A stretch of DNA of 64,000 nt from Villigracilis sp024434165 (GTDB taxonomy: Bacteria > Chloroflexota > Anaerolineae > Anaerolineales > Villigracilaceae): NCBI GenBank assembly GCA_030263665.1, contig SZPK01000012.1, positions 62,001-126,000 on the forward strand. Reading direction: 5' to 3'. Made by a program: the position numbers and the translations under genes. Of the stretch, positions 25,474 through 34,036 are shown piece after piece; within the stretch, counting starts at the first letter, position 1; every line of letters starts with the position of its first letter. Under the pieces are notes generated by a model. It had not been told where the DNA came from, did no database searches, and saw nothing but the letters and a program-made list of their open reading frames with translations.

Positions 25474-26912
25474 AAAGAACCAAGCGCACACAAATCTGGC
25501 TCAGCCTTTTTCTGGCGGGGTTCATGCTGGCGGGCTGCGCCGCCGGGATCACACCCACCGACGCGCCGCTGAATCCAAAACCCGGCGCGCCCGGCTTGGG
25601 CGATTCGCTCTACCCGAATTTCGGCAACGGCGGCTACGACGTTCGGTCCTATCTCCTGGACATCACCGTCAAGGATGTGGCTTCCAGCGAACTGGAAGCC
25701 GTCACCACCATCGAAGCCGCTGCCATACAAGACCTGAGCGCTTTCAACCTGGACTTTGCCGGGTTCGAGATCACCAGCCTCACGGTCAATGACGAGGCGG
25801 CGGAATTCAAACGGGACGGGCAGGAACTGACGGTCATCCCTCTGAATCCGCTGGCAAAGGATTCGATCTTCACCGTCGAAGTGGAATATCGGGGAAGCCC
25901 CACGCCGATGCAATCGCAGGCTTTGCCCTTCCCCACCGGCTGGATCGCCTACGACGGCGGCATCTTCGTCCTGAGCGAGCCGGATGGTTCGGCAAGTTTT
26001 TACCCCGTTAACGACCACCCATTGGACAAGGCAGCCTATACGTTCATCGTCACCGTTCCGAAGCCGTACGAAGTTGCCGCCAACGGCGTGCTGACCGAAA
26101 CGACCTCAGATGGGGTTTCGTCCACGTATCGTTTCGAACTACGCGACCCAATGGCAAGCTACCTTGCCACCATCAACATCAACGACTTCGATATGGAGAC
26201 GATGGAATCCGAAGGCGGCGTTCCCATCCGCAATTATTATGCCGCCAGCCTGCCCCATTCCATCCGCAAGCCGTTCGCGCGCCAGGGCGAGATGATTGAT
26301 TATTTCAGCGAACTGTTCGGACCCTATCCGTTTGAAGTGTACGGCTCGCTCGTCATGGATACCTATTTCGGCGCGGCGCTCGAAAACCAGACCATGTCCA
26401 TTTACGGCGTGGATATGATTGACACAAACGATGTGGAAGGCACGGAACACGTCGTCGCCCATGAACTCGTCCATCAATGGTTCGGCGACAGCGTCAGCGT
26501 GGCGGATTGGAGCGACATCTGGCTCAACGAAGGTTTTGCCACCTACGGCGAAGGGCTGTGGGTGGAATACCTTGAAGGGCGCAGCGGGTTGAACGAATGG
26601 GCGGCAGCGATCTACAGCGAGGTCCGCCAGTATCCCGAATTTTACCCGCCGCCGGGAAACCCCGCACCCAACGACCTGTTCAACGGCGGGGTCTATCTGC
26701 GCGGCGGACTCACGCTTCATGCCCTGCGGCTCGAAGTGGGAGACGAGGTCTTCTTCGAGATTCTCCGCACCTACTACGACCGTCACAAAGGCGGCAACGC
26801 CTCCAGCGGGGATTTCATCCAAACGGCGCAGGAAATCAGCGGAAGGGATTTGGGCGGTTTCTTCGATGCCTGGTTGTACGATGAAACGCTCCCGCCGCTG
26901 CCCGGTCAGTGA
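25470..26912 (+). CDS. M1 family metallopeptidase lipoprotein
   Basis: The 480-residue protein has a lipoprotein signal (LAGFMLAGCAAG), an M1 N-terminal beta domain, and the gluzincin site HELVHQWFGDSVSVADW with the third ligand in LNEGFATYGEG 18 residues later. GAALENQTMS is the counterpart of the GAMEN exopeptidase motif (here G-A-A-L-E-N), which supports an aminopeptidase. The C-terminal ARM-like domain is absent, so this is a short M1 form. It is anchored outside the membrane and overlaps the upstream HD gene by 4 nt. Confidence 0.9.
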   Translation: MKRTKRTQIWLSLFLAGFMLAGCAAGITPTDAPLNPKPGAPGLGDSLYPNFGNGGYDVRSYLLDITVKDVASSELEAVTTIEAAAIQDLSAFNLDFAGFEITSLTVNDEAAEFKRDGQELTVIPLNPLAKDSIFTVEVEYRGSPTPMQSQALPFPTGWIAYDGGIFVLSEPDGSASFYPVNDHPLDKAAYTFIVTVPKPYEVAANGVLTETTSDGVSSTYRFELRDPMASYLATININDFDMETMESEGGVPIRNYYAASLPHSIRKPFARQGEMIDYFSELFGPYPFEVYGSLVMDTYFGAALENQTMSIYGVDMIDTNDVEGTEHVVAHELVHQWFGDSVSVADWSDIWLNEGFATYGEGLWVEYLEGRSGLNEWAAAIYSEVRQYPEFYPPPGNPAPNDLFNGGVYLRGGLTLHALRLEVGDEVFFEILRTYYDRHKGGNASSGDFIQTAQEISGRDLGGFFDAWLYDETLPPLPGQ

Positions 26913-26924
26913 CGAGTCTGGATA

Positions 26925-26946
26925 GGGTGGAGAGTCTCCTCCATCC
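26925..26946. terminator. Hairpin after the M1 peptidase gene
   Basis: GGGTGGAG (26925-26932) can pair with CTCCATCC (26939-26946) with one G-T pair. No T-run follows. Confidence 0.35.
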
Positions 26947-26969
26947 CGCCCAATCGCTTACTTAGCCTT

Positions 26970-27057
26970 TATCCGAAATAAGAAAATCACCCATGAAGCG
27001 CACAAACGCGAATCATGTGCCCTTTGCGGTTCCCGTTAGGAACAGCAGCGCCCATAT
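26970..27057. repeat. Possible degraded R2 element, 3' half
   Basis: The stretch ATGTGCCCTTTGCGG and CCCGTTAGGAACAGCAG resembles the end of R2 (CCTTTGTG... CCCATTAAAAACGGTAGAGCC). The match is partial. Confidence 0.3.
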
Positions 27058-27060
27058 TTT

Positions 27061-28509
27061 CTACACCACGCTCTCCGCCACCGTCCGCCCGTAACCGATC
27101 AGCGCTTTGACCATCTCCTGGGTGCGTCCCTCCGCATAAACGCGCAGGACAGGTTCCGTGCCGGACGGGCGCACCAGCAGCCACGAGTCATCCGCCATAA
27201 TGTACTTCACGCCGTCGCGCTGGCTGATCTCGGCAACCTTCTCGCCGCCGATCTCCGCCGGGGCTTTTTTGGTGAGGAACTCCGTCATCTCGGCTTTGGC
27301 AACGGGACGGCTGAGCCGCAGGTCCACGCGCTCGTACAAGGCAGGTCCGACATCCGCGAGCAGGGCATCCACCATTTCACCGAGCGACCTGCCGGACTCG
27401 GCGAGCATTTCCACCAGCAGCAGCCCCATAATGGGACCGTCGCCTTCAGGGATGTGCCCCTTGAACGAAATGCCGCCGGACTCCTCGCCGCCGATCAACA
27501 CGTCTTCGCTGAGCATGTAATCCGCGATGTGGTTGAAGCCGACGGGCGTTTCATACAGTTTCAAACCGTAACGCCTGGCGAGGCGGTCAATCATGCGCGT
27601 GGTCGAAACTGTGCGCACCACGGCGCCGCTCATGCCGCGCTTCTCGACCAGGTATTTCAACGAGAGCGCCATGATCTTGTGCGGGTCCACGAAGTTGCCG
27701 CGTTCGTCCATCGCGCCGATGCGGTCGGCATCGCCGTCTGTCACTACGCCGAAGTTCCCCAAGCCGGAACTGACCGCGCTGGATAACGCGCCGAGGTATT
27801 TGGCAATCGGTTCGGGATGCACGCCGCCGAAGCCGGGATTCATCTCGCCTCGAATCTCATGGACCTCGCAGCCCGTGCCCTGCAAAAAGGCTTTGATCAC
27901 GCCTCTGCCGGACCCATACATGGCGTCTGCCACGAAGCGCTGGGGATTCTCGGCGATGATGTCTGTGTTGATGAGTTTGCGCAGGTGCTCGAAGTAAGCG
28001 GGCAGCGGGTTGAACTTCTGGATCAGACCCGCCTCGCGCGCCTTCTGGAAATCCATCAGGTTCGGTCCGCGCGCCTGCTCTTCGTTGTCGTTGATATAGA
28101 CTTCCACGCGGCGGCATTGTTCGGGAAGCGCCGAGCCGCCGAACGCGCCTTTCAACTTCACGCCGTTGTAGCGCGGCGCATTGTGCGAGGCGGTGATCAT
28201 CACCCCGGCAATGGCGTTGTTGTTCCTGACGGCATACGAGATGGCGGGCGTGGGCGAATCGGATTGCGCCAGCAGGACGGTGAAGCCGTTTGCGGCGAGC
28301 ACGCGCGCCACCTCCCCGGCGAAACGGTCGGAGAGAAAACGGGTGTCGAAACCGATGACGATCTTTTTGGGGTCCACGCTTTCGGATTTTTCCCAATGCT
28401 CCGAAGCGACCGCATCTGCAATGGCTTGCGAGACCATGCGCAGGTTGCTGAAGGTGAAACTATCCGAGATGACGGCGCGCCAGCCGTCGGTACCGAAATG
28501 AATGGGCAT
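27061..28509 (-). CDS. Phosphoglucomutase/phosphomannomutase family protein
   Basis: The 482-residue protein has the alpha-D-phosphohexomutase motifs in order: the FGTDGWRAV start, the catalytic serine loop TASHNAPRYNG, the metal loop DGDADR, the sugar loop GGEESGG, and the phosphate loop RPSGTEPVLRVY. It interconverts hexose 6- and 1-phosphates in the cytoplasm, feeding nucleotide-sugar synthesis. The exact sugar cannot be told. ATG 28509 has AGAGGA upstream; an upstream in-frame start at 28596 would lie in the terminator hairpin of the preceding gene. Confidence 0.92.
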   Translation of the reverse strand: MPIHFGTDGWRAVISDSFTFSNLRMVSQAIADAVASEHWEKSESVDPKKIVIGFDTRFLSDRFAGEVARVLAANGFTVLLAQSDSPTPAISYAVRNNNAIAGVMITASHNAPRYNGVKLKGAFGGSALPEQCRRVEVYINDNEEQARGPNLMDFQKAREAGLIQKFNPLPAYFEHLRKLINTDIIAENPQRFVADAMYGSGRGVIKAFLQGTGCEVHEIRGEMNPGFGGVHPEPIAKYLGALSSAVSSGLGNFGVVTDGDADRIGAMDERGNFVDPHKIMALSLKYLVEKRGMSGAVVRTVSTTRMIDRLARRYGLKLYETPVGFNHIADYMLSEDVLIGGEESGGISFKGHIPEGDGPIMGLLLVEMLAESGRSLGEMVDALLADVGPALYERVDLRLSRPVAKAEMTEFLTKKAPAEIGGEKVAEISQRDGVKYIMADDSWLLVRPSGTEPVLRVYAEGRTQEMVKALIGYGRTVAESVV

Positions 28510-28558
28510 GGATGGATATTCCTCTTTCGAATGGGTTTGTCCTGTTTCAAGACACGAA

Positions 28559-28593
28559 ATTTGGAGCCAGGAATTTGTTTCCTGACTCCAAAT
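28559..28593 (-). terminator. Terminator of the DUF389 gene
   Basis: ATTTGGAG and CTCCAAAT form the outer stem and CCAGGAA/TTTCCTG the inner part, with one mismatch. It lies between the DUF389 stop and the mutase start. Confidence 0.7.
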
Positions 28594-28608
28594 CACAAAC
28601 GGGCGATT

Positions 28609-29934
28609 TTATGGGGTGGGGGTGACTGTGGGAGTGGCTGTGGCTTCGAAGTTCGGCGCAGGCGTGGCGTAGGCGATCACCGATTCCAACAGCCAGCCTT
28701 CGATCTGCCGTCCGTTGAGCGTGACGTAGACCTTGACCCACGTTACGCCGTTCGCGTCCTCCGCGAACTCGGAGTAGGTCTCCACGATTGTGCCGTTGAG
28801 CAGGGTCATCACGTACGTCCCGCCGGGGGCGTCGCGCAGGTTCGCGCCGCCGCCTTCGTTGGCGGATATCCTGCCATAGGTGGGAGTCGGCTGGATGGTG
28901 AGCGTGACCGTGGGTGTGTCGGTGGGCGGCAGGGTGACATCGAGCGTCAACGGGACGGGGCTTGCCGTGCCCGGTGTCGTTGTTGGGGTGCGGCGGACGG
29001 TTGTGCTGGTGGGGCGCACGCTCGGAGTGGCGGTCAGGGTTTGGGTTGGGCTGGGCAGCTCCAACGTCGAAGAGGGAAGCGCGGCAGGCTGTGTGAGGGG
29101 AGTCGGCGGCGCGGGCGTCGTCGCCACAGACGGGGAGCCGGATCCCATCAAGACGATCAGGACTCCGCCGAATAAAACGAACGTGATTCCGCTGAGAACG
29201 ACCCCGCCGAAGGACGGTTTCAGGCGCAGAAGGAAAAACGTCGCCAGGCCGATCATGCCAGCCAGCGCAAAGTGGGCGACGAAGACGAGCAGTCCCTGAA
29301 GCCAGACATCCTGCAAGCCGGCGCTGATGCCGAAGCCGACCGCGTTGATTGGCAGGAAGAATAGATACGCCACGACGACGCTGGGAAGGAACGGTTTTTC
29401 TTCCGAACGCGCGAAGGACGCAACCAGCGTAATGGCGCCGATGGCGAGCACCAGCAGGGCGGGAAGCCAGATGCGCGAATGAATGTACACGTTATCGCGC
29501 GCCATCTCCGGCAGGATGTTCGCGGCAAAGCCGGTGATCAACCCGCCGAGGAAAACAAGCGCCGCGCTGATGAGCAGCGCCATGACGGTTTCAAAAAGAA
29601 AACGTATCGAACCGGTGAGGATGGCGAGCAAAAATCCCACCCAGGGCGTCATCAGGGGCGCGACGAGGATGCCGAGCAAAAGCACGGCTTGCGAATTCAA
29701 CAAAAAGCCAAGCCCGAGGATCGCGCCGCAGACCAGCGAAAAGACGAACAGTTCGATGGATGGGTATGCGCGGCGCGCCAGCGAGGCGATCAATGCAGCC
29801 TGCCCTTCGGCATCGGTGGGGATGGACGAACGGCGCGTCATACGCCTGCGGCGGAGGCGCTGCGTTGAGGAAGTTTCCTCTCGCGGAGGGCGCGGCGGCT
29901 CGTTCGGAACAATCGGCTCGTCGGAGGATGACAT
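28609..29934 (-). CDS. DUF389 membrane protein with C-terminal SH3-like domain
   Basis: The 441-residue protein has a basic N-terminus, a six- to seven-helix DUF389 region (about 55-265, containing LLLGILVAPLMTPWVGFLLA), a long Pro/Thr-rich linker (about 270-360) and an SH3-like module at the end (GGGANLRDAPGGTYVMTLLNG; VKVYVTLNGRQIEGWLLESV). Transport or sensing has been proposed for DUF389 but is not proven. Joining an SH3 domain to it suggests anchoring to the cell wall. The start is leaderless: TATAAT lies 6 nt before the ATG. Confidence 0.82.
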   Translation of the reverse strand: MSSSDEPIVPNEPPRPPREETSSTQRLRRRRMTRRSSIPTDAEGQAALIASLARRAYPSIELFVFSLVCGAILGLGFLLNSQAVLLLGILVAPLMTPWVGFLLAILTGSIRFLFETVMALLISAALVFLGGLITGFAANILPEMARDNVYIHSRIWLPALLVLAIGAITLVASFARSEEKPFLPSVVVAYLFFLPINAVGFGISAGLQDVWLQGLLVFVAHFALAGMIGLATFFLLRLKPSFGGVVLSGITFVLFGGVLIVLMGSGSPSVATTPAPPTPLTQPAALPSSTLELPSPTQTLTATPSVRPTSTTVRRTPTTTPGTASPVPLTLDVTLPPTDTPTVTLTIQPTPTYGRISANEGGGANLRDAPGGTYVMTLLNGTIVETYSEFAEDANGVTWVKVYVTLNGRQIEGWLLESVIAYATPAPNFEATATPTVTPTP

Positions 29935-29940
29935 GCGTCA

Positions 29941-29946
29941 ATTATA
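29941..29946 (-). promoter_or_regulatory. -10 box for the leaderless DUF389 gene
   Basis: On the minus strand TATAAT (29946 to 29941) is followed by TGACGC and then ATG at 29934. Confidence 0.6.
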
Positions 29947-30000
29947 CAGGGGATGAGTGAATAGGGGGTAGGAAAGACGGGACGTTTCGATCTACAATTT

Positions 30001-30072
30001 GGGCTCTTCCGTTTCTGGCGGGAAAACCCTTACCACGAAGGGTCACAAAGGCACACAGGAGAAATTTCCATT
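30001..30072. repeat. MITE-like element R2, 5' half
   Basis: The first 60 nt (GGCTCTTCCGTTTCTGG and so on) match the 5' part of the element at 38407 at roughly nine of ten positions. The second terminal repeat is not visible, so this copy is truncated. Confidence 0.65.
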
Positions 30073-30185
30073 GCTTCGGAATGTCAAAAAAGAAGGGGTG
30101 GCGATTTGAAACATAATACACAACTCGTCAGACAAACTATCAAAACTGATATACGCCTTTAATTCTTTCTTATCCGCCGACCTGC

Positions 30186-30191
30186 TATAAT
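30186..30191 (+). promoter_or_regulatory. -10 box upstream of the R3H ATPase gene
   Basis: TATAAT lies 217 nt before the ATG at 30408, giving a long leader. The -35 (TTCTTT at 30163) is a weak match at 17-nt spacing. Confidence 0.5.
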
Positions 30192-30196
30192 ATCCG

Positions 30197-30290
30197 TGCC
30201 ACTACACCTGGCAGACGATGCCTGACACGCGAAACTCTGCGCGTGACTCCCCGGAAAGGCAGGTACACTATCATGGTCATTTCCAACTTT
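30197..30290 (+). ncRNA. Candidate structured 5' leader of unknown class
   Basis: After the TATAAT, the sequence can form a closed three-way arrangement: ACCTG pairs with CAGGT, enclosing the hairpins GGCA/TGCC and CACGCG/CGCGTG, with CCCCGGAAAGG before the closing strand. I do not recognise it as SRP RNA, tRNA, or any riboswitch class I know. The remaining 30291-30407 is unstructured C-rich DNA; 30073-30185 shows nothing. Confidence 0.35.
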
Positions 30291-30407
30291 TTCCCCCTCC
30301 ACCCTTAAAACCCAAGCCGCGTTTGTGTGTCCGCGCGTACCCCTTTCTAATTTCCATGATTTCACACGCCACTTGACCTTTGGCGTTTTCTCGAAACTTA
30401 ACATCTT

Positions 30408-31988
30408 ATGACTCAACATCGAATCACAGACGATCTCGACGTCCTTCTGGACGTTCTCCCTTCCAACCTTCGCCACGCCGTGGAGAAGGCGAACAACAGC
30501 GAACGACTGCTCGAAATTGTTATTGACCTGGGGCGCGTTCCCAGCGCCCGCTTTGTAGACGGCGAAATCACATTACTCGACAAGGAAATCACCCGCGCGG
30601 AAATTGACCACATCACCGAACGCATCGGCGACTTCGACGCCGACAACCGCGCCGGCATGGAGCGCACGCTCCACCGCATCTCCGCCATACGCAACCGGCG
30701 CGGAGTCATTGTCGGTTTAACCTGCCGTGTGGGGCGCGCCGTCTACGGCACGGTGGACATCATCCAGGACCTGATCGAATCCGGCAAATCGGTTCTCATC
30801 CTCGGGCGCCCCGGCGTGGGCAAGACCACGCTCCTGCGCGAAGCCGCGCGCATCCTCGCGGAGACCAAACGCGTCGTCATCGTGGATACCTCCAACGAAA
30901 TCGGCGGCGACGGCGACGTGCCGCACCCCGCTGTGGGCAAGGCGCGCCGCATGCAGGTCCGCGAGCCGATGCTCCAGCACGAGGTAATGATCGAAGCGGT
31001 CGAAAACCACAACCCCGAAGTCATCGTCATTGACGAGATCGGGCGCGAACTCGAAGCCCTCGCCGCGCGCACCATCGCCGAACGCGGCGTGCAGCTCATC
31101 GGCACGGCGCACGGTCAGACCCTCGAAAACCTCCTGCTCAACCCCACGCTCAGCGACCTCGTCGGCGGCATCGAAGCGGTGACTCTTTCGGACGAAGAAG
31201 CCCGCCGCCGCGGCACGCAGAAGACCGTCCTCGAACGCCGCGCGCCGCCCACCTTCGACGTGCTCATCGAAATCCAAACCCGCGACCGCTTCACCATCCA
31301 CCAGGACATCATGACCGCGGTGGATGCGCTTCTGCGCGATACGCCCATCCCGCCGGAGGTTCGCACGAGGGATGAATCGGGGGAGATCAAGATCGAACGG
31401 GCGGCTCCGCTCAAAGTCAAGGGGGAGGCGGCGAAGACCCCGCTTCGTACCCGGCGTCAAGCGGTTCCATCGTCCACTGAAATTTCATCCACGCCGATGC
31501 AGGGTCCGCACGCGGGCGCAAAGTTGCAGACCATCCGCATCTTCGCTTACGGTGTGGCGCGAAACCGACTCCAGCAAGCCGCCAAGCGGCTCGGCGTGCC
31601 TGCTGTGATGGTGACCGAGGTGAACGAAGCCGATGTGCTCGTGACCCTGCGGACGTATTACCGCAACCGCGAGCACACCATCATTGACGCGGAGTCGCGC
31701 GGCATGCCGATCTATGTGCTGCGCGCGAACTCGGTTTCGCAGGTGGAACAGTTCGTCAGCGACCTGTACAGCCTCACCGAACACGCCCCGCGCGACAACA
31801 TGGACGATGTCCGCGAGCAGACCCAGCAAGCCATTGCCGCCGTGCTGAACGGCGAGCGCTTTGTGGATCTGCCGCCGGGTCCGTCGCTCGTGCGCAGGCT
31901 CCAGCATGAAATGGCGCGCAATGCCGAGCTGGTGAGTCACTCGTATGGCAAGGAGCCGCGCAGGCATGTGAGGATATTTAGGGAATAG
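30408..31988 (+). CDS. R3H domain AAA ATPase (SpoIIIAA/Ycf45-like)
   Basis: The 526-residue protein has an N-terminal region, a RecA/AAA-type ATPase with Walker A GRPGVGKTT and Walker B VIVIDEIGRELEA, a middle linker, and a C-terminal R3H-like nucleic acid domain (RRLQHEMARNAELVSHS). The order matches the Ycf45/SpoIIIAA-like ATPases of cyanobacteria and Chloroflexota. It probably binds single-stranded nucleic acid; its role is not established. It is expressed from a long leader and ends at a strong terminator. Confidence 0.85.
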   Translation: MTQHRITDDLDVLLDVLPSNLRHAVEKANNSERLLEIVIDLGRVPSARFVDGEITLLDKEITRAEIDHITERIGDFDADNRAGMERTLHRISAIRNRRGVIVGLTCRVGRAVYGTVDIIQDLIESGKSVLILGRPGVGKTTLLREAARILAETKRVVIVDTSNEIGGDGDVPHPAVGKARRMQVREPMLQHEVMIEAVENHNPEVIVIDEIGRELEALAARTIAERGVQLIGTAHGQTLENLLLNPTLSDLVGGIEAVTLSDEEARRRGTQKTVLERRAPPTFDVLIEIQTRDRFTIHQDIMTAVDALLRDTPIPPEVRTRDESGEIKIERAAPLKVKGEAAKTPLRTRRQAVPSSTEISSTPMQGPHAGAKLQTIRIFAYGVARNRLQQAAKRLGVPAVMVTEVNEADVLVTLRTYYRNREHTIIDAESRGMPIYVLRANSVSQVEQFVSDLYSLTEHAPRDNMDDVREQTQQAIAAVLNGERFVDLPPGPSLVRRLQHEMARNAELVSHSYGKEPRRHVRIFRE

Positions 31989-32003
31989 AACATGGTGAAT
32001 AAG

Positions 32004-32040
32004 GAATAGGGAGCAGGCATGTTCTGCTCCCTATTTTTTA
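32004..32040 (+). terminator. Terminator of the R3H ATPase gene
   Basis: AATAGGGAGCAG and CTGCTCCCTATT form a 12-bp perfect stem with a 7-nt loop, followed by TTTT. Confidence 0.9.
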
Positions 32041-32074
32041 TGTTACCATTCGCACATCCTATTCACTTAAACCT

Positions 32075-32224
32075 GTTCAAGTTGCCACCCTCCAATAGAT
32101 TTTCTAGGTTCCCGCCCAAAGCCCTCACCCTGCCCTCTCCCGATGGGAGAGGGGGAAGTCATCCCAGAATATATAACCTTGTTTGGGTGAGGGAAGCCGC
32201 TTGAAACCAAGGCAGCAACTCGGG
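32075..32224. repeat. MITE-like element R1, copy 2
   Basis: It is 150 bp long and about 94% identical to 13978-14128. It is directly flanked by the 8-bp direct repeat TTAAACCT (32067-32074 and 32225-32232), as expected for a target-site duplication. It ends 20 bp before tmk and so forms the upstream region of that gene. Confidence 0.88.
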
Positions 32225-32244
32225 TTAAACCTATTCACTAAACT

Positions 32245-32868
32245 ATGTTCATCACCCTCGAAGGTCCCGAAGGCTCGGGCAAAACATCCCACATTCCCCA
32301 TCTCGTGGAATTCCTGCGCGAGAAGGGCTGCACCGTCTTCCCCACCCGCGAACCGGGGGGGACGTCCATCAGCGAGCAGATCCGCGACATTTTGCACGAT
32401 ATGAAAAACGCGGAAATGCACCCGCGCACCGAGACGCTGCTCTACCAGGCGGCGCGCGCCCAGATCGTGGAGCAGGTCATCAAGCCGCGCCTCACGGATG
32501 GCGAAATCGTCATCTCCGACCGCTACTATGATTCCACGATTGCCTATCAAGGCTACGGGCACCAGCAGAACCTGGACGACATCCGCGCGCTGGTCAAGTA
32601 TGCCACCGGCGGCTTGACTCCCGATTTGACGATTTTGCTCGATCTCGATGTGGAAGTGGGGCTGAAACGCAAAACGCAAAACGCGGCGGAATGGAACCGC
32701 CTCGATGCTTATACGGTGGAATTCCACAGGCGCGTCCGCGCGGGGTATTTGGAGATGGTCAAAGCCGAGCCGAAGCGCTGGGTCATCGTGGACGCGGGGC
32801 AGGCATGGGAGTCCGTGCAGGCGGAGTTGAGAAAGGTGATAATTAGGCGATTGAAGGAGGCAGGTTGA
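32245..32868 (+). CDS. tmk: Thymidylate kinase
   Basis: The 207-residue protein carries the P-loop EGPEGSGKT, the REPGGTSISEQIR motif, the dTMP-binding DRYYDSTIAYQGYG and a lid region. It phosphorylates dTMP to dTDP in the cytoplasm. No good ribosome-binding site is visible: the 5' region is the R1 element plus ACCTATTCACTAAACT. It is followed by a MazEF-type pair whose promoter overlaps the tmk stop codon. Confidence 0.94.
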   Translation: MFITLEGPEGSGKTSHIPHLVEFLREKGCTVFPTREPGGTSISEQIRDILHDMKNAEMHPRTETLLYQAARAQIVEQVIKPRLTDGEIVISDRYYDSTIAYQGYGHQQNLDDIRALVKYATGGLTPDLTILLDLDVEVGLKRKTQNAAEWNRLDAYTVEFHRRVRAGYLEMVKAEPKRWVIVDAGQAWESVQAELRKVIIRRLKEAG

Positions 32869-32916
32869 TTTTTATAAAAACAAGGCTATACTGGCGGTAT
32901 AACAAAAGGTATAACC
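32865..32916 (+). promoter_or_regulatory. mazEF promoter with repeat operator
   Basis: TTGATT (32865-32870), a 16-nt spacer and TATACT (32887-32892) form the promoter. Two direct copies of GGTATAAC separated by AAAA (about 32896-32915) and an imperfect inverted GCTATAC partner overlap or follow the -10, as expected for autoregulation by the antitoxin. Confidence 0.55.
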
Positions 32917-33174
32917 ATGACTATTGTAAAAACAGCCATCTCAATTCAAAAATCGCTCTTTCAACGAGCAGAAGAAATCGCAAAGGAAATGAAGATTTCC
33001 AGCAGCCGATTGTTTGTTCTGGCTGTCGAAGACTTTATCCGCCGTTATCAAAACCAGTTGCTGTTGGATGAAATTAACAGCGTTTATTCTGACAGCCTCG
33101 AGCAAAATGAAGAGGATGACTTCCGCGGAATTCAGCGGAAGTCGCTGAATTCTGCTGGAGACAAGGAATGGTGA
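32917..33174 (+). CDS. Ribbon-helix-helix antitoxin of a MazEF-type system
   Basis: The 85-residue protein has an N-terminal RHH DNA-binding pattern (VKTAISIQKSLFQRAEEIAKE; SSSRLFVLAVEDFI) and an acidic C-terminal tail that should wrap around the toxin. It overlaps the toxin gene by 7 nt. The local DNA is clearly more AT-rich than its neighbours, consistent with horizontal arrival. Confidence 0.85.
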   Translation: MTIVKTAISIQKSLFQRAEEIAKEMKISSSRLFVLAVEDFIRRYQNQLLLDEINSVYSDSLEQNEEDDFRGIQRKSLNSAGDKEW

Positions 33175-33515
33175 TCCATCAGGGGGATGTATGTTACGGC
33201 GAACAGGAAGGATCGAAATCCGGTTATACACGCCCACTTGTGGTAACTCAGAATAATGTTTTCAACCTTAGCTGGCTCAATACTGTAATTGTCTGTGCGA
33301 TCACTTCAAACCTAAAACGCGCTGCTTCTCCAGGCAATGTTTTACTCGAAGAGGGCGAGGCGAATTTATCCAAAGCGAGCGTCGTGTTGGTTACTCAGGT
33401 TTTTACTGCCGATAAAGAACAATTGGGGGAATATATCGGAACCCTTTCAAAAAAACGGGTAAGGCAGATTCTAAATGGAGTGGAGCTCGTAACAGAACCG
33501 CGCGAAATCGAGTAA
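33168..33515 (+). CDS. MazF/PemK-type mRNA interferase toxin
   Basis: The 115-residue protein begins with HQGDVCYGEQEG and RPLVVTQNNVFN, then VIVCAITSN and SKASVVLVTQVFTADKEQL, the layout of MazF SH3-like-barrel endoribonucleases. The conserved Arg after the G-rich loop and the Ser/Thr strand are present. It should cleave mRNA at short specific sites; the site is not predictable. It is downstream of and coupled to its antitoxin. Confidence 0.9.
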   Translation: MVIHQGDVCYGEQEGSKSGYTRPLVVTQNNVFNLSWLNTVIVCAITSNLKRAASPGNVLLEEGEANLSKASVVLVTQVFTADKEQLGEYIGTLSKKRVRQILNGVELVTEPREIE

Positions 33516-33523
33516 GAGGAGTC

Positions 33524-34036
33524 ATGACTGACGAACAATGGATACCCGGCAATAAAAAAGAATTGATGGCTGCCATCGAGCATGAGTGGACTTTACTGAT
33601 AAATCTCGCCGACTCATTGACAGATGAGCAAATGTCCACGCCTGATGCGGGCGGCTGGTCGCCCAGGGATAATCTCGCCCACCTCGCCGAATGGATGCAC
33701 ATCCTCATGGGCTATCACATGGACCGGCGCCCCGCGCACGAAGTAATGGGCGTTTCGGAGGACGTCACCAAAGGCTGGGATATGGAAGTCATCAACCCGG
33801 TGCTGTTCGAGCGCAATAAAAACCGCTCCCGCAGCGACGTAATGGACGGTTTGAAAACCGTTTACAATCAACTCATTGCAAAACTCGAAGCCACCCCATT
33901 CGAAGACCTGCTCAAACCGCGCCACGCAGACGACCCGCAGAAACGTCCGGTTTTGTTATGGGTGTTGGGCGATACCACCGAACATTTTCAGGAACACCGC
34001 GAAACGATGGAAAAAGGAATCAGGAACGCATCATGA
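33524..34036 (+). CDS. ClbS/DfsB-like four-helix bundle protein (DUF1706)
   Basis: The 170-residue protein has NKKELMAAIEHEWTLLINLAD, the GGWSPRDNLAHLAEWMHIL motif and a late GDTTEHFQEHRETM helix with His residues. These fit the DinB-related ClbS/DfsB family, some members of which protect against genotoxins. The metal His triad is partial. AGAGGAG precedes the ATG. Its stop overlaps the start of map (ATGA), so it is coupled to that gene. Confidence 0.75.
   Translation: MTDEQWIPGNKKELMAAIEHEWTLLINLADSLTDEQMSTPDAGGWSPRDNLAHLAEWMHILMGYHMDRRPAHEVMGVSEDVTKGWDMEVINPVLFERNKNRSRSDVMDGLKTVYNQLIAKLEATPFEDLLKPRHADDPQKRPVLLWVLGDTTEHFQEHRETMEKGIRNAS

Noticed and set aside
30197..30290. Small SRP RNA (ffs)
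   Set aside because: The CCGGAAA string is suggestive, but the conserved GGTCAGGTCCGGAAGGAAGC tetraloop domain is not present.
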